Source: Glycine soja (taxonomy: Eukaryota > Streptophyta > Magnoliopsida > Fabales > Fabaceae). From it: a stretch of 64,000 nucleotides of DNA. Each line of letters starts with the position of its first letter. The first letter of the stretch is position 1. This document shows positions 19,715 through 31,714 of the stretch, piece by piece. The DNA lies in contig NC_041007.1 in NCBI RefSeq assembly GCF_004193775.1, positions 23,897,696 through 23,961,695 of the forward strand, in the 5' to 3' direction. The position numbers and the translations under genes are program-made. The notes beneath the pieces were generated by a model. It searched no databases. It was not told the DNA's origin and saw nothing but the letters and a program-made list of their open reading frames with translations.

Positions 19715-21076
19715 GTAGCGGTTTTCCAATAGTGATAACCCTCGCCATGAACATAAAAAGGCCTATTAATGAATTCCCTCAAGAAATGGAAAGTTGGATG
19801 AGGCCATATCTATTCTTGAAGTTTTTTAAACCTTTAATACAAGAATCCCGCTCTGATACCACTTGTTGGACCTTGTGGCCTCAGATTATCTTAAGAAGGG
19901 GGGTTGAATTAAGATAACAAGAACTATTCCCCAATTAAATCTTGCTCTCTCTCTTTAGATTAACAATGCATCCTTAACATGAATTACTCAAAGATAATTC
20001 AGAATAAACTTCTTTAAAGGCAAAAGATAAATAGCAATAAATAAAAGAAGTTTAAGGGAAGAGAGAAATGCAAACTTGATTTATACTGGTTCGGTCACTT
20101 CCTGTGCCTACGTCCAGACTCAAGCAACCCACTTGAGATTTTCCACTCTCTTTGTAAAATCCTTTTACAAAGTCTGAATCACACAGGACAACCCTTCCCT
20201 TGTGTTCAGGAATCCTTTACAACAAGAGACCCTCGGTCTCTTAACCCCTTTTTAGAAGTAAAGAAAAGAAGAAGAAATCTTCTCTTGAAAGAGACAGATT
20301 ACAATGAAGATCAATCACAATTCCTTATTTGAATATGCAAGTGTTTGACCAAGGAATCTTTGAGAGGATAAGACATTTTGGCAATCAAAAACTCTCTCTT
20401 TATTCGTGTTTTCCAAAGTCACATATATAATAGACCTTTGATGGCCATTCATAAAACATTTGAATAGATGTGGACCCTTGAAAGTTATTTTCTGAAAATC
20501 TCCTCTGGTAATCGATTACAATAGTTGTGTAATCGATTACAGGCTTTAATATTTGAATTAAACGTTTATTAACTGCTGGTAATCGATTACCAATATGGTG
20601 TAATCGATTACACAGTCTAAAATTTGAATTCAAATATTTAGTAGCTGTTGTAAAGCATTTTTGGCCACTGGTAATCGATTACATCCTCTGGTAATCGATT
20701 ACCAGAGAGTAAATCTCTTGAAAAACACTTTTTTAACATGCATTACTTGGCCAAACCTTTTGCTATATCAATTAGGAATTTCCTTCCTAATGTACTAGTG
20801 ATCATCTTGATGTTGTGGCTTGTATTCTTGAATCATTTGCATCATTTGCTTTTCTTCATCATGATCATCATCAAAACACCAAAGGCATTTGCATCTACAA
20901 TCTCCCCCTTTTTGATGATGACAATACAATACCTGAGATCAAGATTCAAGCAAGCAACAACCAATTGTGTATAGATGAAATGTGCGTTTACTCCCCTATA
21001 TTTCGGAATTTATGATCACTTTATCACTTGTTTCTAAGCTCTTTGATCATCATCAAAACACCAAAGATCTTCTACA
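19715..21076 (-). mobile_element. Partial Copia-1 copy: gag start, PBS and LTR only
   Basis: This begins inside the gag N-terminus (equivalent to about 12392), includes the PBS and an LTR at 19864-21076 (1213 bp, several indels), and ends at the same ATGGA junction. It has no left LTR of its own. Confidence 0.8.
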
Positions 21077-24000
21077 ATGGAGGATGGGCAGCTTACACAA
21101 GATATCTTCCTCGCCTGACACGATGACCAAGTGCCCCTCCACTACGAATTTCAGCTTTTGGTGGAGTGTAGAAGCACAACTCCCACTGGAGTGGATCCAC
21201 GGGCGCCCAACAGGCAGCTGTTGGGGGTTAATATCCATTATTTGGAAGGTGACTTGACAGGTGTGAGGGCCTATTTGTACTGGGAGATCGATCTCTCCCC
21301 TAACCTCTCGGCGAGTGCCGTCGAAGGCCCGAACCACCATTGAACTTGGTTTTAAGTGGGAAACATTGAATGGTAACTTCTCCAAAGTGCTCTTAGGCAT
21401 CACGTTTAAACTGGAACCATTATCGATGAGCACCTTGGCTACGATATGGTCCATACACCTGACTGATACGTGTAAAGCCTTATTATGCCTCTCCCCTCGG
21501 CGGGGATTTCTTCTTCGGCGAAGGCAAGATAGTTGTTGGCAGTGATATTGTTGACCAGCCCTCCGAAACCTTCTACCGAGATATCTTGGGCCACGTGAGC
21601 CTCGTTCAGCACTTTTACTAGCAGAGCCCGATGAGGCTCGGAGCTCATAAGTTAACTCCAACAGCGAGACCCTAGCCGGGGTTTTGTTGAGCTGTTCGAT
21701 AACCTTGAATTCGCTCTGCTGAATTATCCGAAGGAACTCGCTGGCTTCCTCTAGCGACACCTCCTTTCTACCATCCTTTTTCTCCGGGGGCCCCTTTGTT
21801 GGAATATCTTTATTCGAAGCGTGGGGTGCTTCGCCATCTTGTTCCTCCACCACTTTTCCTTTTCCCTTGACGTCGGCGGGTTGGACGTAGGTCCAGCGCC
21901 GGAGGTGCGAACACACGACCACTACGGGTCACACCACTCAGTCCCGTGATATTTGTTACTTTAGCTGATAGCGAGCTGACGTCAGTGACTCTCTTCTTCC
22001 TTCTTCCCCGGAGGTGTATATCTCCACGGGACCGACCTGAGCGTGACTATTTGGTACAGGAAAGGAACAGGTTTGGCCATTAAGGGGTGTCCGGGCTTTT
22101 GCGAAGCTGCGCTTTTAGTGAAGTATATCACCAAGGGTTTGGGCTTCGCAACACCGCTCCCCTCCGTAGATTGCATGCATATATGCTGCTCTTCTTTCCT
22201 TCAATGCCGACTTCCTGTCGACCTTGATCTATCATCCGCTGTAACAATTCCTCTACTTCCAAACACGTCTCCATGTCATGCATCTCGCCGGAATGTAGCA
22301 GACAGGAATCCTCCTTACACCCACTATGGGGGAATCACACCTCCCTTTTGTAGGGCCTCAAAGATAAACCTCCTAGGGGTTGCCACATCCCTTAAAGGTT
22401 TAGACCTGTGCGGCCTATCGGATTCAACTGCATTAACTGCTCCCCCTCCATGATTGGCGAGCGGGTTGGTTCTCACATTGGGCCGATCCTCTTGGAAAGT
22501 CAGCCATCCAACATCCATTAAATGTTGGACCTGTATTAAGGGCCAAGCATTTTTCGACGGAATGCCCCGGGACACCCCATGGTACTTGCAAGTTGCGTTA
22601 GGGTCATTACCACTTCGGGAAAGGGGGTTCGAGGACCCTTCCGGGAGTTACCACGGCAAATGATTGGCAATGAGGGATGGCAGAAGATCTTCGTACGTCA
22701 TTTGGGAGTGGGGTGAATTCTGGAAATGGCCTCGGAGGGAAGTTCCTTGTCGTGTGGAATTTACCGGAGCGGTCGAGTCGTGTTCGGAGTTGGAACTTGG
22801 GGAGCTTCCCTCTGGGTGGGTGCCTTAGGTTGCACGGGTGTTGAACTAGAGGTATTCCCAGTATGAGCCGAGAAGCTTGGGTGATGTTGCGCTACTGATG
22901 GTACCATGAGGTGTTTGCTGGGTTTTGACCCACGCAGGTGTTGAAGAGACGGCATGGGCATCTCCCTCCTTCCTTTTTGCCCCTGTTGCCCCGATTCTTT
23001 TGCATTCGCGTTTGTGGAGGGAAACGTAATCAAACTTTCCTCTTTTCAATCCAACCTCGATTCTTTCCCCGGCAAACACCAGATCCGCAAAGCTGGACGG
23101 CATTGTAACCTACTAGCTCTCATAGTAGAACACTGGCAGAGTGTCCACCATCATGGTGATCATCTCTTTCTCTCAACCATGGGAGGAGCTACTTGTGCGC
23201 CAAATCCCTCCATCGCTGCGCATATTCTTTAAAGTTTCACCCTCTTTTTTGAACATATTCTGCAGTTGAGTACGGTCAGGAGCCATATCAGAATTGTACT
23301 GATACTGCCTTAGGAAGGCGGTAATCAGATCCTTCAAGTATGGATACGGGAAGCTTCCAAATTAGTGTACCACACTACCGCAGCTCCGGCCAAGCTATCC
23401 TGAAAGAAGTGTATCAACAGCTTTTCATCTTTAGAGTGGGCGCCCATCTTCAGGCAGTACATTTTGAGATGGTTTTTGGGACAAGTCGTCCCTTTATACT
23501 TGTCGAAGTCTGGCACTTTGAACTTCGAGGAATAACAACATCGGGTACTAAGCAAGATCCGTCATGTCTGCGAACGGATAGTCCCCAAATCCTTCTACGG
23601 CCCTCATCTTTCCTCAAGGAGATCGAGCTTCCTCCTTTCTTCAGTTGCTGGGGCGGCCCTTCCGTGGACAGAACTATTGGTGGTACTGTGATGTTGGGTT
23701 GAGGCAACGTGCCTGGTGCCGGCCCTTCGGGGATCGGGGGATAGGAACTCGACATCCCTCCGAGCATAATCTTGAGGGTCTTCGTCGGGCTGCTGAGGAG
23801 GCTCTCTTTCATGGACGGGAGAAGCAATGTGGCCCGCATCTTCTTGCAAGACGGGTGGTGAAAAGTTGGGTGGCAATCCATTAGGGTAAGCCGCTCGGTT
23901 GTATCCCAGGTGAGGGCTGCCATCGTGCCCCAGTGTGTCCCTTCCCCGTCCTACTATGTTTGAGGGAGGATGGTGCGTAGTTGCCAAGAGAGTCGGGTCT

Positions 24001-24154
24001 GCTTCGGCAGCCGAACTGGATGCGGGCGGGTGGCCGCGTTCTTCTCTATGAGCTGCTTCATACTTAACATGGCCTCCATCATGGAGGCCATTTGTTCTTT
24101 CAGAGCCGACATGTCGGCTTTCATCTGTTCCTGCGTCTCCTCTTGATCACCCAT
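21077..24154 (-). pseudogene. Gypsy-A gag-protease, shattered middle copy
   Basis: Colinear with 13748-16824, but the frame is broken at many places by one-base indels, so it is readable only in short pieces in all three minus frames (for example 21439-21648, 22324-22575 and 22846-23103). A 4-5 base insertion is near 21893. The damage is probably sequencing error rather than decay because the flanking copies are identical. Confidence 0.8.
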
Positions 24155-24392
24155 CGTTCTAGATTTGGATTCTGGTGCGATAGGGATCCCTTGCGGCGCG
24201 TTTAGTTATGGTGTTTTCCCTAAAAAACAAACGTGAGGAGTGGGTAAAGAAAGAAGATGCATGCTAGAGATGAAAATGTAGGAGTGATTTGATTTGCACA
24301 AAGCTTTTTGGAGTAGAAACATGGGACCAACTCATTTTATTTCAAAAAGGAAGTCGTATCTAGTTCAAGGTCTTAGAGACCATACAAGTTTC

Positions 24393-24543
24393 CTAACGAT
24401 TTCTAATTATGTGGGCCATTAAGTCTATCATATGCTGACAATAGCCGAGAAGGCCCATGAATCTTTCGGGGGCGGAGTAGGTGTCTGCCATCGCCTTGGC
24501 CTTGGCTAACAATCGGGGAAGTTCTTGACTCCGTTCAAGGTAA
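24393..24543 (-). pseudogene. Gypsy-A ORF1 C-terminal fragment joined to Copia-1 ORF3
   Basis: Only the last 50 or so codons of ORF1 (SQELPRLLAKAKAM to the stop) are present. At 24543/24544 the sequence jumps into Copia-1 ORF3 at the point equivalent to about 9886. The junction shows only short shared sequence (GGTA). The fused frame of 81 codons is a chimera. Confidence 0.8.
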
Positions 24544-25281
24544 GATGGTAGTGGAGCATTTAATCGCAATGCCTTATGCATGCGATATCTGACTAAGTGT
24601 GCCCAGTCAAGTTGACGCCCTGTATGAAAGGCCCACATGATAATTAGATCTTCCTCAGAAACCTGGCAAGGTTGGAAGACCGTGGAAGCAAAATACGCAC
24701 AATTAAATAGTGAAGGATGCGGCTTTCAAAAGCCAATGACCGGCAAGAAGACGTCCGGTCATATCCGCATTGTTGGTGCAAACCAACTGGCGGGCATCAT
24801 GGGCAGAGAAATCAAATTTCCAGTCGTCATTCAGTGTACCTTCAAATGGTACACCGTCACTGGGTAATTTGGTTAAGTCATGGAAAAGGGACTGGTCAAT
24901 GACCATTTTTATCCCAAAAATTCAGAAATTAGAGTGCTGTCCTGAATTTCAAGATTACAATAAAAAGCTTTAACCAATTCAGGATAAATAGGCAATTGTA
25001 ATGACATAAAAGGTAGAAGACCTAAGTTCTGAAAGGCTTGAATGCAATCAAAGGTTTTCAGCAGAAAAGAATTCCATATCAATAAACTTAGGGTCGATAA
25101 TGGAACGAGATGAGAAAAGATTGGAGTACCGTTTCTGCTGTTCATCGGAAGAAAACACTGGGGAAGAGGACAATGATGGTGGAATTGGTGCTGTGGATGC
25201 GCTAGTGGCTCCGGAACGATGAGCTCTTGAAGCCGAAGCATAGACGGAAGAACCCTTTCGTTTCTTTGACGATTCTGCCAT
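24544..25281 (-). pseudogene. Copia-1 ORF3, second copy, truncated and frameshifted
   Basis: Matches 9886-10621, lacking the last third of ORF3, the polypurine tract and the left LTR. One-base changes near 24665, 24740, 24920 and 25056 break the frame. The ATG is at 25281. Confidence 0.8.
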
Positions 25282-26233
25282 TTGAAGGAGTGTTTGCAGA
25301 TTTTAATCGGTGAAAGCAAAAGAGAAATGAAAAAGAAGAAGATCGCAATTTACGGGAGTTGATTTGATGGAGAAATGAGTGAGATATGAAGATTTGGAGG
25401 TTTGGGAATGGAAGAACGTCGTGAGAGAAAAGGGGCTGCGCAGGGATTTCTGGAAAATGTGATATTTATAGATGAGGACGCGTTGTAATCGATTACAAGG
25501 CTTGGTAATCGACTACAAGAGTAATAAGCCTTCTGGTAATCGATTACAGGATGTTGTAATCGATTACAGGCTGCCTGTTCTTGTGTAATCGATTACACTA
25601 TATGGTAATCGATTACCAGACCATAAACTAGACTAGTTCCTCTAAAATAACCTATGTTTATGCTAAATACATCTAACACTATCAATCATCATCACTAATA
25701 TGTATTTAATTCATTCAACCAAGTATTAATCAAACAATTAACACACACCAATCAAATATAATCAAATATTTACAATTAAACACAATCAAACAAAAGCAAT
25801 CATCAAAACATAATCAAAGACAACAATCAACATAACTATCAATCAAAAACATTAATGACAATCAAATACTTAAGGAGTAAACAAGCATCAAAAAACTCAA
25901 TCAAAAGTTAACAATCATGGACAAGAATCATCAAAGTAATCAATCAATGACAAGTAACCTGTTGGATAAACTTTGATGTATGCATGTGTTTGGAGAAATT
26001 GTTATCAATGTATCGTTTTTGCTCTTCTCCGTTTTCATAGTCTTTCATCATGATACCCAGATTTATGATTTTATTTTTGTGAATCACTTGAAGAAATTTT
26101 TTTTTTTTTTTTTTTCTTCCCAAGTGATCTATGCTTTCTTTTCTTTCTTTTCTTTGAGATTCCTCTTGTCGGATTTTTCAATTTTCTTTCAAAGACAAGA
26201 TAATCGGATCTCATGTGCCAAGGTTGATTACTT
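25282..26233. other. Second copy of the Copia-1 gag-ORF3 spacer
   Basis: Same content as 10622-11578, including the palindrome array (about 25485-25617) with TATA and the poly-T hairpin, which has a different T count. No gene. Confidence 0.7.
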
Positions 26234-27130
26234 TCATAGCATGATGGGGCTAAGGAAGAGTCTTCTTCTTTTCTTCTTTGTATTGATGTTTGATTTTCTT
26301 TTATTTCTTTTGTTTCTCAGAAATTTATTGAACCTTTTCACAAAGAGTCTGAAATCATCATCATCTTCTTCTATTTCAGTCAAGTCCTCTTTGTCACTTT
26401 CTTCTTGAATAAAAGATGATGAGGTTCTGAGTGTTATTCCTTTTCTCTTTATATCATTCTCTTCATGGTGATGAAGTCTCATAAGTTCCATTTCATGTTG
26501 TTGAAGTTTTCCAAAGAGAGTGGCAAGAGACATATTAGTGAGATTTCTTGATTCTGCAATTGCTGTTACTTTTGGTTGCCATTGCCTGCTTAAACATCTC
26601 AACACTTTGTTAATCAGATCTTCATTAGGAAATATTTTTCCCAAAGATGCAAGATGATTAACTATACAAGTAAATCTCTTCTGCATATCTTCTATGGTCT
26701 CATATTGAAACATTCTGAACATTTCATATTCATGTATAAGAGTGTTTATTCTAGATCTCTTGACATCGGTTGTGCCTTCATAGGTTACTTGCAAAGTATC
26801 CCACATTTCTTTTGCATTTTTACAATTTGAGACTCTAAAAAATTCATCCATGCCTAATGCAGAAGTGATTATATTTTTGGCCTTTAAATTGTATTGAACC
26901 TTTCTTCTTTCATCATCATTCCATTCTTCTCTTGGTTTTTCTATAATTACATTTCCCACTACCTTTGTAGGAATAAAAGGACCAACTTCAATGGCATCCC
27001 ATATATTTAAATCTATGGCTTCAATAAGAATCTGCATTCGGGTTTTCCAATAGTGATAACCCTCGCCATTGAACATAAAAGGCCTATTAATAGAATTTCC
27101 CTCAAGAAATGGAAAGTTGGATGAGGCCAT
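26234..27130 (-). CDS. Copia-1 gag, second copy
   Basis: The translation is identical to 11579-12475 (298 codons). The PBS and an LTR (27184-28401) follow on the right. It is probably the same locus placed twice in the assembly. Confidence 0.8.
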   Translation of the reverse strand: MASSNFPFLEGNSINRPFMFNGEGYHYWKTRMQILIEAIDLNIWDAIEVGPFIPTKVVGNVIIEKPREEWNDDERRKVQYNLKAKNIITSALGMDEFFRVSNCKNAKEMWDTLQVTYEGTTDVKRSRINTLIHEYEMFRMFQYETIEDMQKRFTCIVNHLASLGKIFPNEDLINKVLRCLSRQWQPKVTAIAESRNLTNMSLATLFGKLQQHEMELMRLHHHEENDIKRKGITLRTSSSFIQEESDKEDLTEIEEDDDDFRLFVKRFNKFLRNKRNKRKSNINTKKKRRRLFLSPIML

Positions 27131-27183
27131 ATCTATTCTTGAAGTTTTTAAACTTTATACAAGAATCCCGCTCTGATACCACT

Positions 27184-28401
27184 TGTTGGACCTTGTGGCC
27201 TCAGATATCTTAAGAAGGGGGGGTTGAATTAAGATAACAAGAACTATTCCCCAATTTAAATCTTGCTCTCTCTCTTTAGATTAACAATGCATCCTTAACA
27301 TGAATTACTCAAAGATAATTCAGAATAAACTTCTTTAAAGGCAAAAGATAAATAGCAATAAATAAAAGAAGTTTAAGGGAAGAGAGAAATGCAAACTTGA
27401 TTTATACTGGTTCGGTCACTTCCTGTGCCTACGTCCAGTACTCAAGCAACCCACTTGAGATTTTCCACTCTCTTTGTAAAATCCTTTTACAAAGTCTGAA
27501 TCACACAGGGACAACCCTTCCCTTGTGTTCAGGAATCCTTTACAACAAGAGACCCTCGGTCTCTTAACCCCTTTTTAGAAGTAAAAGAAAAGAAGAAGAA
27601 ATCTCTCTTGAAAGAGACAGATTGTACAATGAAGATCAATCACAATTCCTTATTTGAATATGCAAGTGTTTGACCAAGGAATCTTTGAGAGGATAAGACA
27701 TTTTGGGCAATCAAAAACTCTCTCTTTATTCGTGTTTCCAAGTCACATATATATAGACCTTTGATGGCCATTCATAAAACATTTGAATAGATGTGACCCT
27801 TGAAAGTTATTTTCTGAAAATCTCCTCTGGTAATCGATTACAATAGTTGTGTAATCGATTACAGGCTTTAATATTTGAATTAAAACGTTTATTAACTGCT
27901 GGTAATCGATTACCAATATGGTGTAATCGATTACACAGTCTAAAATTTGAATTCAAATATTTAGTAGCTGTTGTAAAGCATTTTTGGCCACTGGTAATCG
28001 ATTACATCCTCTGGTAATCGATTACCAGAGAGTAAATCTCTTGAAAAACACTTTTTAACATGCATTACTTGGCCAAACCTTTTGCTATATCAATTAGGAA
28101 TTTCCTTCCTAATGTACTAGTGATCATCTTGATGTTGTGGCTTGTATTCTTGAATCATTTGCATCATTTGCTTTTCTTCATCATGATCATCATCAAAACA
28201 CCAAAGGCATTTGCATCTACAATCTCCCCCTTTTTGATGATGACAATACAATACCTGAGATCAAGATTCAAGCAAGCAACAACCAATTGTGTATAGATGA
28301 AATGTGCGTTTACTCCCCCTATATTTCGGAATTTATGATCACTTTTATCACTTGATTTCTAAGCTCTTTGATCATCATCAAAACACCAAAGATCTTCTAC
28401 A
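27184..28401 (-). repeat. Copia-1 LTR, further copy
   Basis: 1218 bp; the one base fewer than 12529-13747 is a missing A near 27312. It ends in the same ACA|ATGGAGGATGGG junction with Gypsy-A. Confidence 0.92.
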
Positions 28402-31400
28402 ATGGAGGATGGGCAGCTTACCAAGATATCTTCCTCGCCTGACACGATGACCAAGTGCCCCTCCACTACGAATTTCAGCTTTTGGTGGAGTGTAGAAGGC
28501 ACAACTCCCACTGAGTGGATCCACGGGCGCCCCAACAGGCAGCTGTAGGGGGGGTTAATATCCATTATTTGGAAGGTGACTTGACAGGTGTGAGGGCCTA
28601 TTTGTACTGGGAGATCGATCTCTCCCCTAACCTCTCGGCGAGTGCCGTCGAAGGCCCGAACCACCATTGAACTTGGTTTTAAGTGGGAAGCATTGAATGG
28701 TAACTTCTCCAAAGTGCTCTTAGGCATCACGTTTAAACTGGAACCATTATCGATGAGCACCTTGGCTACGATATGGTCCATACACTTGACTGATACGTGT
28801 AAAGCCTTATTATGCCCTCTCCCCTCGGCGGGGATTTCTTCTTCGGCGAAGGCAAGATAGTTGTTGGCAGTGATATTGTTGACCAGCCCTCCGAAACCTT
28901 CTACCGAGATATCTTGGGCCACGTGAGCCTCGTTCAGCACTTTTACTAGCAGAGCCCGATGAGGCTCGGAGCTCATAAGTAACTCCAACAGCGAGACCCT
29001 AGCCGGGGTTTTGTTGAGCTGTTCGATAACCTTGAATTCGCTCTGCTGAATTATCCGAAGGAACTCGCTGGCTTCCTCTAGCGACACCTCCTTTCTACCA
29101 TCCTTTTTCTCCGGGGGCCCCTTTGTTGGAATATCTTTATTCGAAGCGTGGGGTGCTTCGCCATCTTGTTCCTCCACCACTTTTCCTTTTCCCTTGACGT
29201 CGGCGGGTTGGACTGGTAGGTCCGGAGGTGCGAACACACGACCACTACGGGTCACACCACTCAGTCCCGTGATATTTGTTACTTTAGCTGATAGCGAGCT
29301 GACGTCAGTGACTTCTTCTTCCTTCTTCCCCGGAGGTGTATATCTCCACGGGACCGCGTGACTATTTTGGTACAGGAAAGGAACAGGTTTGGCCATTAAG
29401 GGGTGTCCGGGCTTTTGCGAAGCTGCGCTTTTAGTGAAGTATATCACCAAGGGTTTGGGCTTCGCAACACCGCTCCCCTCCGTAGATTGCATGCATATAT
29501 GCTGCTCTTCTTTTCCTTCAATGCCGACTTCCTGTCGACCTTGATCTATCATCCGCTGTAACAATTCCTCTACTTCCAAACACGTCTCCATGTCATGCAT
29601 CTCGCCGGAATGTAGCAGACAGGAATCCTCCTTACACCCACTATGGGGAATCACACCTCCCTTTTGTAGGGCCTCAAAGATAAACCTCCTAGGGGTTGCC
29701 ACATCCCTTAAAGGTTTAGACCTGTGCGGCCTATCGGATTCAACTGCATTAACTGCTCCCCCTCCATGATTGGCGAGCGGGTTGGTTCTCACATTGGGCC
29801 GATCCTCTTGGAAAGTCAGCCATCCAACATCCATTAAATGTTGGACCTTGTATTTAAGGGCCAAGCATTTTTCGACGGAATGCCCCGGGACACCCCCATG
29901 GTACTTGCAAGTTGCGTTAGGGTCATACCACTTCGGGAAAGGGGGTTCGAGGACCCTTCCGGGAGTTACCACGGCCAAATGATTGGCAATGAGGGATGGC
30001 AGAAGATCTTCGTACGTCATTGGGAGTGGGGTGAATTCTGGAAATGGCCTCGGAGGGAAGTTCCTTGTCGTGTTGGAATTACCGGCCGGTCGAGTCGTGT
30101 TCGGAGTTGGAACTTGGGGAGCTTCCCTCTGGGTGGGTGCCTTAGGTTGCACGGGTGTTGAACTAGAGGTATTCCCAGTATGAGCCGAGAAGCTTGGGTG
30201 ATGTTGCGCGTACTGATGGGTACCATGAGGTGTTTGCTGGGTTTTGACCCACGCAGGTGTTGAAGAGACGGCATGGGCATCTCCCTCCTTCCTTTTTGCC
30301 CCTGTTGCCCCGATTCTTTTGGCATTCGCGTTTGTGGAGGAAACGTAATCAAACTTTCCTCTTTTCAATCCAACCTCGATTCTTTCCCCGGCAAACACCA
30401 GATCCGCAAAGCTGGACGGCATGTAACCTACTAGCTTCTCATAGTAGAACACTGGCAGAGTGTCCACCATCATGGTGATCATCTCTCTCTCAACCATGGG
30501 AGGAGCTACTTGTGCCGCCAAATCCCTCCATCGCTGCGCATATTCTTTAAAGGTTTCACCCTCTTTTTTGAACATATTCTGCAGTTGAGTACGGTCAGGA
30601 GCCATATCAGAATTGTACTGATACTGCCTTAGGAAGGCGGTAATCAGATCCTTCCAAGTATGGATACGGGAAGCTTCCAAATTAGTGTACCACACTACCG
30701 CAGCTCCGGCCAAGCTATCCTGAAAGAAGTGTATCAACAGCTTTTCATCTTTAGAGTGGGCGCCCATCTTACGGCAGTACATTTTGAGATGGTTTTTGGG
30801 ACAAGTCGTCCCTTTATACTTGTCGAAGTCTGGCACTTTGAACTTCGAGGGAATAACAACATCGGGTACTAAGCAAAGATCCGTCATGTCTGCGAACGGA
30901 TAGTCCCCAAATCCTTCTACGGCCCTCAATCTTTCCTCAAGGAGATCGAGCTTCCTCCTTTCTTCAGTTGCTGGGGGCGGCCCTTCCGTGGACAGAACTA
31001 TTGGTGGTACTGTGATGTTGGGTTGAGGCAACGTGCCTGGTGCCGGCCCTTCGGGGATCGGGGGATAGAACTCGACATCCCTCCGAGCATAATCTTGAGG
31101 GTCTTCGTCGGGCTGCTGAGGAGGCTCTCTTTCATGGACGGGAGAAGCAATGTGGCCCGCATCTTCTTGCAAGACGGGTGGTGAAAAGTTGGGTGGCAAT
31201 CCATAAGGGTAAGCCGCTCGGTTGTATCCCAGGTGAGGGCTGCCATCGTGCCCCAGTGTGTCCCTTCCCCGTCCTACTATGTTTGAGGGAGGATGGTGCG
31301 TAGTTGCCAAGAGAGTCGGGTCTGCTTCGGCAGCCGAACTGGATGCGGCGGCGGTGGCCGCGTTCTTCTCTATGAGCTGCTTCATACTTAACATGGCCTC

Positions 31401-31478
31401 CATCATGGAGGCCATTTGTTCTTTCAGAGCCGACATGTCGGCTTTCATCTGTTCCTGCGTCTCCTCTTGATCACCCAT
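28402..31478 (-). CDS. Gypsy-A gag-protease, 5' part (right copy)
   Basis: Same protein as 13748-16824; ATG at 31478. It is continuous with ORF1 and the 5' LTR on the right, so this is the copy in its true upstream setting. Gag core, two CHHC knuckles and protease DNGSS are as in the left copy. Taken with 7329-7846 and 3702-7149 it makes the complete gag-pol of one element split only by Copia-1. Confidence 0.88.
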
Positions 31479-31714
31479 CGTTCTAGATTTGGATCTGGTG
31501 CGATAGGGATCCCTTGCGGCGCGTTTAGTTATGGTGTTTTTCCCTAAAAAACCAAACGTGAGGAGTGGGTAAAGAAAGAAGATGCATGCTAGAGATGAAA
31601 TGTAGGAGTGATTTGATTTGCACAAGCTTTTTGGAGTAGAAACATGGGACCAACTCATTTTATTTCAAAAAGGAAGTCGTATCTAGTCAAGGTCTTAGAG
31701 ACCATACAAGTTTC

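Larger units (their letters stand above)
18840..27312. other. Error-rich stretch, likely assembly patch
   Basis: Compared with the matching parts at 33493-34370, 12390-17215 and 9884-12660, this stretch carries many one-base insertions and deletions, mostly in homopolymers, and few substitutions. Between 18840 and 19714 alone I saw seven. Changes are densest at 19716-24543, where the gag-protease frame is shattered, and thin out by 27312. Outside it the duplicate copies are identical at a constant offset of 14654. The pattern fits uncorrected long-read sequence, not age. Confidence 0.85.

Noticed and set aside
13748..28401. True biological tandem duplication of Copia-1 plus Gypsy-A
   Set aside because: Possible, but the indel-rich middle and non-homologous junctions fit an assembly patch better; kept only as the alternative.
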